A stretch of DNA of 64,000 nt from an uncultured Pelagibacteraceae bacterium (GTDB taxonomy: Bacteria > Pseudomonadota > Alphaproteobacteria > Pelagibacterales > Pelagibacteraceae), in contig CABZJA010000002.1 in the NCBI GenBank assembly GCA_902525935.1, forward strand, positions 1 through 64,000, written 5' to 3'. Made by a program: the position numbers and the translations under genes. Positions 26,569 through 35,327 of this stretch are shown here, one piece after another. The notes under the pieces are model-generated. The model was not told where the DNA came from. It did not search any database and was given only the letters and a program-made list of their open reading frames with translations. The stretch's first letter is position 1; each line of letters opens with the position of its first letter.

Positions 26569-27738
26569 TTATTTAGAAAGCATCTTGCCTATGTTTTCCA
26601 AGGCTTGCATTATATTATCTCTAGATGCGGCAAAACTAAATCTAACATAATCATTACATGTTTTTCCAAATGCAGTACCAGGTACAATTGCAACACCTGC
26701 TTCGTGCATTGCTTTTTTACAAAATTCAGACCCACTCATTCCTGTTCCTTTTATATTTGGAAAAGCATAAAAAGCTCCTCCCGGCAAACTACACTCAACT
26801 CCTGGTAAATCATTTAATCCTTTATGAATTAAATTTCTTCTTAATGTAAACTTATCAAGCATATCTTTGATTGAATCCTCTGGACCATCTAATGCAGCAA
26901 TACCTGCATATTGAGCTGCAGCATTTACACATGATACACTATTAATCAAAAGTTTGTTTACATGCTCAACTAAATGTTCTGGCCAAAAACTCCATCCAAG
27001 CCTCCATCCAGTCATTGAATATGCTTTACTCCATCCTTCTAAAACAATTAATCTATCTCTTAAGTTTGGGTAGTTAAAAAAAGTTGGCATTTCTTTATAA
27101 TCAAAAACTTGTCTACTATAAATTTCATCACTTAAAATTGTTACGTGAGGATGTTTTTCTAATTCTTTTGCTAAGTAATCTATCGCAGGCTTTTCAACAA
27201 AACTTCCAGTAGGGTTATTAGGGTTTATTAAAATTAAAAGTCTAGTTTTATCAGTTATTAAAGATAAAAGTTTATCTGGATCAAATTTTAAATCTTTATC
27301 CTCAGTTAAGTCATATGGAACAGCTTTTGCTCCAGAATAATTAATCATAGATTCATAAATAGGAAAGGCTGGAGTTGGATGAATTATTTCAGCACCCGGT
27401 TCACCAAAACAAGTGATTGCGTAATACATTGTTGGTTTACCGCCTGGCATTATTAAAACTCTATTTGGATCAATATCTGTACTGTAAAGTCTCTTTACCC
27501 ACCTCGCAACAGCTTCACGACATTCTGGAATACCATTAGATAAAACATAACCATGATGTCCGTCATCTAATGCTTTTTTTGCAGCTTCAACAACATGTTG
27601 TGGAGTTTTAAAATCTGGTTGTCCCAAGCCTAAATGGATCATTGGTTTACCTTGTGCTTCTAATTTTTTTGCCTCAGCTAAAACAGAGAATGCACTTTCT
27701 GTTCCTAAACGGTCTAACGCTTTTGATAATTCAATCAT
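26569..27738 (-). CDS. Class I/II PLP-dependent aminotransferase
   Basis: 389 residues. Fold-type I aminotransferase: NPNNPTGSFVEK, SDEIYSRQVFD, PLP lysine in GWSKAYSMTGWRLGW, and substrate-carboxylate Arg in DYVRFSFA near the end. Belongs to the aspartate/alanine-type group; the substrate is not fixed by sequence. Its place in a cluster of glyoxylate and hydroxyacid enzymes would suit an alanine- or aspartate-glyoxylate type reaction (inference only). Confidence 0.9.
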   Translation of the reverse strand: MIELSKALDRLGTESAFSVLAEAKKLEAQGKPMIHLGLGQPDFKTPQHVVEAAKKALDDGHHGYVLSNGIPECREAVARWVKRLYSTDIDPNRVLIMPGGKPTMYYAITCFGEPGAEIIHPTPAFPIYESMINYSGAKAVPYDLTEDKDLKFDPDKLLSLITDKTRLLILINPNNPTGSFVEKPAIDYLAKELEKHPHVTILSDEIYSRQVFDYKEMPTFFNYPNLRDRLIVLEGWSKAYSMTGWRLGWSFWPEHLVEHVNKLLINSVSCVNAAAQYAGIAALDGPEDSIKDMLDKFTLRRNLIHKGLNDLPGVECSLPGGAFYAFPNIKGTGMSGSEFCKKAMHEAGVAIVPGTAFGKTCNDYVRFSFAASRDNIMQALENIGKMLSK

Positions 27739-27826
27739 AATTTTTCGTCGACAAACTAACTGAAAACATACTTCATGTCTATTTATTTAAAATGAAAAAA
27801 TTTATAAATATTTTTTATATTAAAAT

Positions 27827-28978
27827 TTAATTTCGGTAAATAATCTTTGATCTATCTAACTCTTTTACATTTTTGCAGCCCATCAGGATCATATTACGCC
27901 TAATTTCATCGTGCATATTTTGAAGCAGCCTTTCAACTCCTTGCTGTCCGCCTGCTCCTAAACTAAATAAAAATGCTTTACCAAAACTACAAGCTGTTGC
28001 TCCAGCGGCTAATGCTTTTAATACGTGGGTTCCTCTTCTGACCCCTCCATCTAAAATTATTTCAAGTTTATCACCTACTGCATCTGAAATAGCTTTTAGT
28101 TGATCAAAAGGGGTTCTCGAACCATCCAATTGTCTACCTCCATGATTTGATATTATGATTGCAGTACATCCAATATCTACTGCTCTTTTAGCATCTTCAA
28201 CTGACATCACACCCTTTAACGCAAAAGGTCCTTCCCATTTTTTTATACAGTATTCTGCATCATCCCAATTCATATTAGGATCGTACTGTTCATTAACATA
28301 ATCTATAACTGATTTAGTTATACTGGTTCCTTTGTCAGTTTTATGTTTAATATTCGCAAGTTCAAACTTCTTATTTGTAAAATATCTAAACAACCATCCA
28401 GGCTTAATTGCAAAATTCATTAGGCTTTCTAAAGTGAATTTTGGAGGTGTTGTAAATCCAGTTCTATGGTCTCTTTCTCTATTTCCAGCAACTAATGTAT
28501 CAACTGTTAAGCATAAACCATCAAAATTTGCTCTTTTACATCTATCAATTAAATCATCCGTAAATGATTTATCTTTATGAATGTAAAGTTGAAATAATTT
28601 TGGACCACTTGATATATTCGCAATCTCTTCAATAGAAAAAGACGCCATAGTAGACATGCTATACATCGTTCCAAATTTTTCAGCAGCTCTTGCAGAAGCT
28701 TTATCTCCATCTGGATGATATAAACTTTGCATTGCAGTCGGAGATAAAAAAATTGGCATGTCTATTTTTCTACCAAAAACTGTTGTTGACAAATCTGGCT
28801 CTCCAACACTTCTTAAAATATTAGGAACTAAGTCACAATCTTCAAAAGAATTTGTGTTTCTTTTTAAAGTGGTTTCATCATCCGCACCTCCATCAATGTA
28901 ATGAAAAATCGGGGACGGTAATCTTTTTTTTGCTAATTTTCTAAAATCCTCAAAATTGTAACAATTCTTTAAACTCAT
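27827..28978 (-). CDS. FMN-dependent alpha-hydroxyacid oxidase/dehydrogenase, paralogue 2
   Basis: 383 residues, (beta/alpha)8 FMN enzyme of the lactate/glycolate oxidase family. Catalytic His and substrate Arg in SNHGGRQLDGSR; FMN/phosphate Lys in ALKGVMS; HYIDGGADDE near the N-terminus with the substrate Tyr; QLYIHKD holds the second active-site Tyr. Its start overlaps the stop of the neighbouring paralogue by 4 bases (ATGA-type). The two proteins share long identical stretches (SVEDAKRAVDIGCT, SNHGGRQLDGSR), so they arose by tandem duplication, though the rest has diverged. Confidence 0.93.
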   Translation of the reverse strand: MSLKNCYNFEDFRKLAKKRLPSPIFHYIDGGADDETTLKRNTNSFEDCDLVPNILRSVGEPDLSTTVFGRKIDMPIFLSPTAMQSLYHPDGDKASARAAEKFGTMYSMSTMASFSIEEIANISSGPKLFQLYIHKDKSFTDDLIDRCKRANFDGLCLTVDTLVAGNRERDHRTGFTTPPKFTLESLMNFAIKPGWLFRYFTNKKFELANIKHKTDKGTSITKSVIDYVNEQYDPNMNWDDAEYCIKKWEGPFALKGVMSVEDAKRAVDIGCTAIIISNHGGRQLDGSRTPFDQLKAISDAVGDKLEIILDGGVRRGTHVLKALAAGATACSFGKAFLFSLGAGGQQGVERLLQNMHDEIRRNMILMGCKNVKELDRSKIIYRN

Positions 28979-30129
28979 ACATTTCGGAATCTTAAATTAT
29001 TTCGATTAAGATCACTAATCTTTGTGCAACCCATTAATTTCATGTCTCTTACTAATTCAGTTTTATAAAGATTAAGTGCTCTCTCCACTCCATCCTGGCC
29101 TGCAGCCGCTAAAGCATAAAGATATAGCCTTCCACCCGCACATGCTTTAGCACCCATAGATAAAGCTTTAAGCATATGAGTTCCTCTTTGAAAACCTCCT
29201 TCACAAATTACATCTAATTTATCTCCAACAGCATCCACAATTTCTGCTAATTGATCAAAAGGAGATCTTGAACCATCTAACTGTCTTCCTCCATGATTTG
29301 AAACCATTATTCCAGTACATCCAATATCTACTGCTCTTTTAGCATCTTCAACACTCATCACACCTTTGAGGGCAAAATGGCCTCCCCACTGTGAACATAA
29401 TTTCTCGGCATCATCCCAATTCATAGATTGATCCAGCATAGTAGAAAAATATTGTCCGATAGAAGTATTAGTATCCGTTCCCTCCTTCACAAAATCTTGT
29501 AAATGAGGTAGTTCAAATTTTCCTTTAGTTAAATAATTTATTCCCCACATAGGTTTAGTAGCAAAGCTATAAAGACTTGATAATGTTAGTTTTGGAGGTG
29601 AAGTAAAGCCAGTTCTCAAATCTCTTTCTCTGTTTCCACCAGTAATAGTGTCAACGGTAAGGGCCATTACGTCAAATTTTGCAGCTTTAGCTCTCTCTAA
29701 GCATGAATCATTCAAGCCTCTATCTTTATGAAAATAAAATTGAAACATTTTTGGGGTATCAATCAAAGATGATATCTCTTCAACACTTACGGTAGCTAAT
29801 GCTGAAACTCCAAACATGGTATTAAATTTTTGGGCAGCTTTTCCAACCGCTCTTTCTCCTTCATAGTGGAATAGCCTCTGCAAGGCTGTTGGAGAACAAT
29901 AAAAAGGTAAATCTAGTTTTTTTCCAAAAATAGTTGTCGATAAGTCCACATTTTCAACGCCTCTTAAAACATTTGGGACTAAGTCAACGTCATTAAATGC
30001 ACTACTATTTCTTGCATAAGTTATTTCATCATCTGCAGCCCCATCAATATAATGAAATATTGGGGATGGAAGCTTTTGTTTTGCCAGTTTTCTAAAATCA
30101 TAAAAGTTATGACAATCTTTTAATCTCAT
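28975..30129 (-). CDS. FMN-dependent alpha-hydroxyacid oxidase/dehydrogenase, paralogue 1
   Basis: 384 residues, same family as the gene that follows. HYIDGAADDE, QFYFHKDR (Tyr kept, flanked by Phe), ALKGVMS and SNHGGRQLDGSR are all present, so it should be active. Candidate substrates are L-lactate, glycolate or mandelate-like acids; sequence alone does not decide. Probably the first gene of the two-gene transcript; the PagL-like gene lies 8 bases upstream in the same direction and might be included. Confidence 0.93.
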   Translation of the reverse strand: MRLKDCHNFYDFRKLAKQKLPSPIFHYIDGAADDEITYARNSSAFNDVDLVPNVLRGVENVDLSTTIFGKKLDLPFYCSPTALQRLFHYEGERAVGKAAQKFNTMFGVSALATVSVEEISSLIDTPKMFQFYFHKDRGLNDSCLERAKAAKFDVMALTVDTITGGNRERDLRTGFTSPPKLTLSSLYSFATKPMWGINYLTKGKFELPHLQDFVKEGTDTNTSIGQYFSTMLDQSMNWDDAEKLCSQWGGHFALKGVMSVEDAKRAVDIGCTGIMVSNHGGRQLDGSRSPFDQLAEIVDAVGDKLDVICEGGFQRGTHMLKALSMGAKACAGGRLYLYALAAAGQDGVERALNLYKTELVRDMKLMGCTKISDLNRNNLRFRNV

Positions 30130-30137
30130 ATCTTAAG

Positions 30138-30623
30138 TTAAAATTTTTTTGTAAAATTAAACATATAACTATTTGCCCCAGGATTTTTACTTCCTAAACT
30201 TGCATTAGAAATATGATTATAAGAAATACCTAATTCAGAATTGGATGAAATATCAAATAATATCTGTATTTGTGTCTTAAATTCAATTTCGTGACCTAAG
30301 TCTTTGCCATCACCTTCATCGTAATATCCAACTGCAAAACTAGGAGAGAAGGTAGTTGAATTAGATTTTTGATTTAATTGATAACCTGTATAAATATATA
30401 TTGCATCATCAGCTGTTATCATTGCGCCTGTTACAGGTTGAACATTTCCTAAGAAAATATCTTTGCTAGCATTAAAATTTATATATTCGGCACCGAAAAG
30501 ATTTGCTCTCTTACCATCATCGCTGAAATCGAACATGCCAGTGTAAAAACTCCATTTATTTTCTGCATTAGAAAATGAGACAATAAGAAATGAAATAATT
30601 AAAGTTTTAATTAAAATCTTCAT
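30138..30623 (-). CDS. PagL-like outer-membrane protein (lipid A deacylase/acyloxyacyl hydrolase family)
   Basis: 161 residues: signal peptide (MKILIKTLIISFLIVSFSNA) and an eight-strand beta-barrel pattern ending in FTKKF with a C-terminal Phe, typical of outer-membrane proteins. The PagL active-site motif is visible as NHISNAS (His and Ser of the triad), but the position 14 residues after the His, where PagL has the catalytic Glu, is Asn in NPGANSYMF. So it may be a catalytically altered member, or use another acid. Located 14 bases after ccmH in the same direction. Confidence 0.75.
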   Translation of the reverse strand: MKILIKTLIISFLIVSFSNAENKWSFYTGMFDFSDDGKRANLFGAEYINFNASKDIFLGNVQPVTGAMITADDAIYIYTGYQLNQKSNSTTFSPSFAVGYYDEGDGKDLGHEIEFKTQIQILFDISSNSELGISYNHISNASLGSKNPGANSYMFNFTKKF

Positions 30624-30637
30624 ATTAAAAATCCTTA

Positions 30638-30997
30638 TTACTTTATAGATACTTTTCTAATAATTAAAAGGCCGCCAAAAGCGAACAAAATCAAAGGTAT
30701 TGACCAGAGTAAAAATGTATTTTGGTTTAATTCTGGTTCATAAACAATCCATTCTCCATATTTATTTTTTAAATAATCATATATTTCTTCTTCTTCTTTA
30801 CCTTCATCAATCTTATTTTTTACAACAAGCTTCATACTTATAGCAAAATCTGACTGGGAGTCGTAAACAGATTGACCTTGGCATATCAAACATCTTAGGT
30901 TTTTTGTAATTTGATCTACTTTAGTATTTATTTCAGCAGCATAGGAAAAATTTAAACTAAAATATAGCAGCAATATTAATTTTATAATTTTAAGCAT
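30638..30997 (-). CDS. ccmH: Cytochrome c maturation protein CcmH (CcmL/CycL part)
   Basis: 119 residues. Signal peptide, then the apocytochrome-thiol redox motif LRCLICQGQSVYDSQS (Cys-x-x-Cys), and a C-terminal membrane helix (FLLWSIPLILFAFGGLLII). Keeps the haem-binding CxxCH cysteines of apocytochrome c reduced, with CcmG, in the periplasm. Only the short CcmH form is encoded; the TPR half (CcmI) is not adjacent. Overlaps the ccmG end by 8 bases. Confidence 0.95.
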   Translation of the reverse strand: MLKIIKLILLLYFSLNFSYAAEINTKVDQITKNLRCLICQGQSVYDSQSDFAISMKLVVKNKIDEGKEEEEIYDYLKNKYGEWIVYEPELNQNTFLLWSIPLILFAFGGLLIIRKVSIK

Positions 30998-31520
30998 TTT
31001 TTTTTAATAATTTTTCTATTTCTATTAAATTTTCGCTTGTCAATGGACCAATATACTTTTTTATTATCTCATTTGTTTTACCACTTATAATAAAAGTTTC
31101 AGGAACACCAATGGCTCCAAATTCTATTGATTTTGTTCCATCATTATCGGTAATAACTTCTGAATAAGGATTTCCAAGTAAGCTTAAAAAATTTTTCGCA
31201 TTTTTTGGACTGTCTTTATAGTTAATTCCAATTATATTTATGTTCATATCTTTTAATTTCATTAAAAACTGATGCTCTTCTCTACATGGTGCACACCAAG
31301 ATGCCCAAATATTTACTACTGAAGGACTATTTTTATCAAATAAGTCTGAAATATTAATTATTTCATCAGAAAATAGTTTTTTTGCATTAAGTGAAAAATC
31401 TATTTGACTTTTTAATTTCTCGTTAGAGTAATCTTTAGATACGTCCAATCCCTTAAGCAAGATTATAAAAATTATTATTAAAGTTAATAGTGATACTAAA
31501 AATTTAATATTTTTGCTCAT
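30990..31520 (-). CDS. ccmG: Thiol:disulfide interchange protein CcmG/DsbE
   Basis: Membrane-anchored periplasmic thioredoxin: N-terminal helix (KFLVSLLTLIIIFIILLKG), active site WASWCAPCREEH and cis-Pro region AIGVPETFII. Delivers electrons to CcmH/apocytochrome. 176 residues from the ATG at 31520 (MSKNIKF); an in-frame GTG at 31535 is a less likely start. It overlaps the ccmF end by 17 bases. Confidence 0.94.
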   Translation of the reverse strand: MSKNIKFLVSLLTLIIIFIILLKGLDVSKDYSNEKLKSQIDFSLNAKKLFSDEIINISDLFDKNSPSVVNIWASWCAPCREEHQFLMKLKDMNINIIGINYKDSPKNAKNFLSLLGNPYSEVITDNDGTKSIEFGAIGVPETFIISGKTNEIIKKYIGPLTSENLIEIEKLLKKNA

Positions 31521-33384
31521 TTTTTCTAACAACACTTAATAAACCACCAAAACTAATAAATATAGTTGAGATCCATATCCAAATCATTAAGGGTTTATAT
31601 TGATATCTTATGTTATAATAACCATCGTCTTTTAGAATATTAAATACTAAAAAATTATCTGAAAATAATGTTGTCTTAATATCTGCTTCACTCGTAATAG
31701 TTAAAGGCTGTTGGTAAATCCTCACTTCTGGGTATAAAACAAAAGAGGAATTTTTATTTGTAACTTCAAAACTAGCTTTAAGAGATTTATAATTGTCCAC
31801 ATCTGTAACATTAACTTCTTTTAATTTTACAACTTTTTCATTGAATATTCTTTCATCTCCTACTTTCATATTTGAATTGAATTCATTAGAAAAAAGGCCA
31901 TTCAATAAGATACTAGTAATTAATAAACTAAAACCAAAATGTGAAATTTTTTGGCTAATCGAGGATTTACTGACAAAAAAATCCTTAATTGTTACTAATA
32001 AGAGATAGATGCTCAAAACTATCAGAGGAATAGATAACAAAAATGAATTTTCTGTTTTTGTTAAAATGACATACGAGATAAGTAGTGAAACAAAAAAAAT
32101 AATTAAAATATTATAGTTAAACTTTTTTAATTTATCTTTAATCCATTTCAAACTTGGGCCAAAGCTCATGAATATTAAAAAAGGAATTAAGAAAGGTATT
32201 AAAAGATTATGATAAAAAGGTGGACCAACAGAAATTTTTGAACCATTTAAAACTTCAAGAAAAATTGGATAAATTGTACCAACAAGAACAACAGATAAAA
32301 AAAACATCATAAACCAGTTATTCACTAGTATTGCAGTCTCTTTACTTAAAATAAAATTCTCTTTTGCTGTGTTTGATATTTTATTCTGATTAAAAAAGAA
32401 AATTAATATAGACATCAATATTAAGATAAAGAGAAAACATAATATAAATAACCCTCTTGATGGATCGTTTGCGAAAGTATGAATTGAATTTAAAATTCCA
32501 GACCTAACAAGAAAAGTACCACTCATACTCAGTGAAAAAGTTGTAATTGACAAAATGATAGTCCACTCTTTAAACGAATTTCTTTTCTGTAATACAATTA
32601 CCGTATGCAGGAGTGCTGTTAAGCAAAACCATGGCATCAATGAAACATTTTCTACAGGATCCCAAAACCAAAAACCTCCCCAGCCCAGCTCATAATATGC
32701 CCATATAGATCCTAGCAAAATACCAATCGTTAAAAATATCCAAGATACCAAGACCCATTTTTTAATATGTCTTGCCCACTTATCTCCAATATTTCCGCTA
32801 ATCATTGAGGCAAGTGAAGCTGAAAAGATAATAGATGTTCCAACATAACCTAAATATAAAATTGGAGGATGAATAGCTAAAGCAGGGTCTTGTAAAATAG
32901 GGTTCAAACCTAATCCCTCGCTAGGAATTGGGTAAAGCGTTTTGAAAGGGTTGGAAGTTAATAAAATAAAAACTAGAAAACCTGAAATAATAATTTGTTG
33001 AAATAGTATCGTTAAAAGTTTGTATTTAGTATCTTGTGATCTTGAATTTAATAAAAAAATAAATAGAAAAATTGAAAGAACTAATAACCATAATAATAAA
33101 CTTCCCTCGTGATTTCCCCATGTGCCTGAAACTTTATAAAATAAAGGTTTTAAAGTATGAGAATTGTTGAAAACAGTTTCATTACTAAAATCTGAAATTA
33201 CAAAAGCTGCAACTAGACTAAAAAAACTTACCGTAATCATTATAGTTTGTATTGAAGTAATTAAAATAAAGTTTTTATCTAAATATTTATTTTCTGAATT
33301 TGCATCCAAATATGACTTAAAAATTAAATAAACAGATGCAATTAAAGCAATATATAAAGAATAATTTCCTAAATAATTAGACAT
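31504..33384 (-). CDS. ccmF: Cytochrome c haem lyase subunit CcmF
   Basis: 626 residues, about fourteen membrane helices. Carries the WWD domain as WGGFWFWDPVENVSLMPW, flanked by conserved His residues (LLHTVIV; AIHPPILYLGYVG; NSIHTFA). Transfers haem from CcmE to apocytochrome c with CcmH. Typical family length is about 650. Five bases downstream of ccmE; ends inside the ccmG start region. Confidence 0.97.
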   Translation of the reverse strand: MSNYLGNYSLYIALIASVYLIFKSYLDANSENKYLDKNFILITSIQTIMITVSFFSLVAAFVISDFSNETVFNNSHTLKPLFYKVSGTWGNHEGSLLLWLLVLSIFLFIFLLNSRSQDTKYKLLTILFQQIIISGFLVFILLTSNPFKTLYPIPSEGLGLNPILQDPALAIHPPILYLGYVGTSIIFSASLASMISGNIGDKWARHIKKWVLVSWIFLTIGILLGSIWAYYELGWGGFWFWDPVENVSLMPWFCLTALLHTVIVLQKRNSFKEWTIILSITTFSLSMSGTFLVRSGILNSIHTFANDPSRGLFILCFLFILILMSILIFFFNQNKISNTAKENFILSKETAILVNNWFMMFFLSVVLVGTIYPIFLEVLNGSKISVGPPFYHNLLIPFLIPFLIFMSFGPSLKWIKDKLKKFNYNILIIFFVSLLISYVILTKTENSFLLSIPLIVLSIYLLLVTIKDFFVSKSSISQKISHFGFSLLITSILLNGLFSNEFNSNMKVGDERIFNEKVVKLKEVNVTDVDNYKSLKASFEVTNKNSSFVLYPEVRIYQQPLTITSEADIKTTLFSDNFLVFNILKDDGYYNIRYQYKPLMIWIWISTIFISFGGLLSVVRKNEQKY

Positions 33385-33389
33385 ACGAA

Positions 33390-33812
33390 TTAATTGTTTT
33401 TCATAGCTTCGTTGACCTCAGGGGGCATATAATTTTCATCATGTTTTGCTAAAATCTTGTCAGCATTTAGAAAACTTTTATCCTTTAAGAAACCTTCAGC
33501 AACTACACCCTTACCCTCTTCAAACAAATTAGGTACCGATCCATTAAAGTTGACTAATAATTCATTTTTGAAATCCGTAATTACGAAAAAAATTTCTTTA
33601 TCGTTTATTTTAATAGAATTTTTTTTCACCATTCCACCAACTCTAATTTTTTGAGCATTTTTGATTTCATTAAGGTTTTTAATGTCTGTTGGAGACTTAA
33701 AATATACTACGTTTTCCTCAAGAGATTTGACCACCAAAAAAATTGTAAGAACTAATGAAATTAAAATTAAAAAAATAAAAAGGGCCCTAAATTTAACTTT
33801 TTTTCCGTACAT
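33390..33812 (-). CDS. ccmE: Periplasmic haem chaperone CcmE
   Basis: 140 residues: N-terminal membrane anchor ([21 protein letters not shown]), OB-fold beta domain with [11 protein letters not shown], and the haem-attaching His in [11 protein letters not shown], here with Tyr four residues on as usual. Carries haem from CcmC to CcmF. Preceded by ccmD with 11 bases between. Confidence 0.96.
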   Translation of the reverse strand: MYGKKVKFRALFIFLILISLVLTIFLVVKSLEENVVYFKSPTDIKNLNEIKNAQKIRVGGMVKKNSIKINDKEIFFVITDFKNELLVNFNGSVPNLFEEGKGVVAEGFLKDKSFLNADKILAKHDENYMPPEVNEAMKNN

Positions 33813-33823
33813 GTGAATTTTAG

Positions 33824-34057
33824 TTAAACTTTAGATGTAGAAGTTTTTGCTAATATTTCTCTGTACGTATTTTGCTTAGCTACTGATGCAAGTTTCTTTT
33901 CATCTAGTGATTTATAATTTTCCTCAAATTTCTTTTTCTCTTTAATTAAGTTTAATTTTACTACCACATACAAGAAACTAAAAGAAAATAGAGTGAATAT
34001 AAATGATGACCAAACATATACACCGTATCCATTCATATTTAGTAGTTCACTAATCAT
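33824..34057 (-). CDS. ccmD: Haem exporter protein CcmD
   Basis: 77 residues. Single membrane helix ([20 protein letters not shown]) preceded by GYGVYVW, typical of CcmD, then a basic cytoplasmic tail rich in Lys and Glu. Helps release haem-loaded CcmE from CcmABC. Start overlaps the ccmC stop by 4 bases. ccmA and ccmB are not in the window. Confidence 0.85.
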   Translation of the reverse strand: MISELLNMNGYGVYVWSSFIFTLFSFSFLYVVVKLNLIKEKKKFEENYKSLDEKKLASVAKQNTYREILAKTSTSKV

Positions 34058-34761
34058 AATCTATTAAGGCCTTTATTTTTAATTTTTAACAGTTCTGTAT
34101 TATATTTCATTAAAAATATCAAAAGTGAAAATAGAGCAAATGCCGCAGTCATTATAGCTAATGGTGTCAACATTGATGAATGAATAGTTGTTTCTTCCAA
34201 AATTTTTACTGAAGGAGGTTGGTGTAAAGTATTCCACCATTCTACTGAAAATTTTATAACTGGAATATTTATAAGACCAATGATTGCTATTAAAGAGCTA
34301 ATTTTTTCCGCTTTACTAGAATCTGCCGTAATCTTCCAAGACGTAATGAACAATAAATAAAAAATTGAAAGTAAGAGCATTGAAGTTATTCTTGCATCCC
34401 AAGCCCACCAAGTTCCCCAGGTTGGTTTTCCCCAAATTGATCCTGTAACTAAAGCTATTATGCTAAAAACAAAACCAGAAGGTGCTAAACTTTTTGTTAT
34501 TAAAGAGAAATTTTTATTTTTAAAAACAAAAACTCCAAAAGAAAGAATGGAAATAAATGAAAATATTCCGAGTGATATCCAAGCTGATGGAACATGGACA
34601 TACATAATCCTAACTGAGTCACTCTGCTTATAATCCTCGGGAGAAAGAACTAAAGCTTCAACTAATCCAAGTAACAATACAATTATAAATAGCGCAAATA
34701 CAAACTTTTGTATTTTATTAATTATCTTTAAAGTATTATTTGGATTGAAATAATTAATCAT
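34054..34761 (-). CDS. ccmC: Haem exporter/handling protein CcmC
   Basis: 235 residues, six membrane helices, tryptophan-rich motif GKPTWGTWWAWDARITSM and flanking His in YVHVPSAW and STIHSS-like region (ETTIHSSML). Presents haem to CcmE. First gene of the leftward ccmCDEFGH run. Its 167-base upstream gap contains a strong hairpin described separately. Confidence 0.97.
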   Translation of the reverse strand: MINYFNPNNTLKIINKIQKFVFALFIIVLLLGLVEALVLSPEDYKQSDSVRIMYVHVPSAWISLGIFSFISILSFGVFVFKNKNFSLITKSLAPSGFVFSIIALVTGSIWGKPTWGTWWAWDARITSMLLLSIFYLLFITSWKITADSSKAEKISSLIAIIGLINIPVIKFSVEWWNTLHQPPSVKILEETTIHSSMLTPLAIMTAAFALFSLLIFLMKYNTELLKIKNKGLNRL

Positions 34762-34806
34762 AATTTTTTATAACACATAAATTTTAGATTAAAATTGTTC
34801 AAAATT

Positions 34807-34860
34807 TTCTGACCAAGAATACAGAGGGAGATAGAGGAAAAACAGTACTCTTGATCAGAA
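34807..34860 (-). ncRNA. 16-bp hairpin with pyrimidine loop, candidate small RNA or leader element
   Basis: Between hspQ and ccmC. On the minus strand TTCTGATCAAGAGTAC (34860-34845) pairs with GTATTCTTGGTCAGAA (34822-34807) over 16 bp; the only departures are two G-U wobbles, and these would be A-C mismatches on the plus strand, so the structure belongs to the leftward transcript. The 22-base loop is U/C-rich and contains CCUCUAUCUCCCUCU, complementary in blocks to Shine-Dalgarno sequences. No U run follows directly, so it is not an ordinary terminator. It could be the 3' end of hspQ mRNA, a ccmC leader or a trans-acting sRNA. Confidence 0.6.
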
Positions 34861-34928
34861 TTAAATATTTTATAACAAACAGATATGACAGAGATTTGGG
34901 ACAATTGTGTTTAAATATTGGCTATTAG

Positions 34929-35249
34929 TTAATTTGAAGGCTTGAAGTAGCTTGATCCACGCTTACCTGAAAAAATTTCATTAATTAGAGGGTGTTTTAT
35001 AGGCTCTTCAGAGTCATCAAATAATAAATTTTGCTCAGACACATAAGCCTCGTAAGTAATTTCGTCATTCTCTGCTAGTAAATGATAAAATGGCTGATCT
35101 TTTCTAGGTCTCACATTTTTTGGAATCGATTGATACCACTCCTCTGAGTTATTAAATTCAAAGTCAACATCGTAAATCACACCTCTAAAATCGAAGTGTC
35201 TATGTTTTACTACGTCTCCGATTGAAAATTTAGCTTTTTGAGTACTCAC
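34929..35249 (-). CDS. hspQ: Heat shock protein HspQ (YccV-like)
   Basis: 106 residues. Family motifs FSIGDVVKHRHFDFRGVIYDVD, WYQSIPKNVRPRKDQPFYHLL and YVSEQNL are diagnostic of HspQ, a specificity-enhancing adaptor of Lon and binder of hemimethylated DNA in enterobacteria. GTG start (MSTQKAKFS). A perfect inverted repeat lies 3 bases upstream of the start. Divergent from yciB. Confidence 0.92.
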   Translation of the reverse strand: MSTQKAKFSIGDVVKHRHFDFRGVIYDVDFEFNNSEEWYQSIPKNVRPRKDQPFYHLLAENDEITYEAYVSEQNLLFDDSEEPIKHPLINEIFSGKRGSSYFKPSN

Positions 35250-35252
35250 AAT

Positions 35253-35272
35253 ATCAAATATGGATATTTGAT
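35253..35272. promoter_or_regulatory. Perfect inverted repeat just upstream of hspQ
   Basis: ATCAAATAT-GG-ATATTTGAT, 9-bp arms around a 2-base centre, 3 bases before the hspQ GTG and 55 bases before the yciB start. It could be an operator in the shared divergent region or, in hspQ mRNA, a weak AT-rich hairpin over the ribosome-binding site. Confidence 0.5.
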
Positions 35273-35327
35273 GAAAAAAATCAATAAAAAAAATATAAAT
35301 GTTTTATTAATCTGTTAATATGTAGCA

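Noticed and set aside
34762..34928. tRNA or other known RNA in the largest gap
   Set aside because: No cloverleaf or T-loop sequence; only the 16-bp hairpin stands out.
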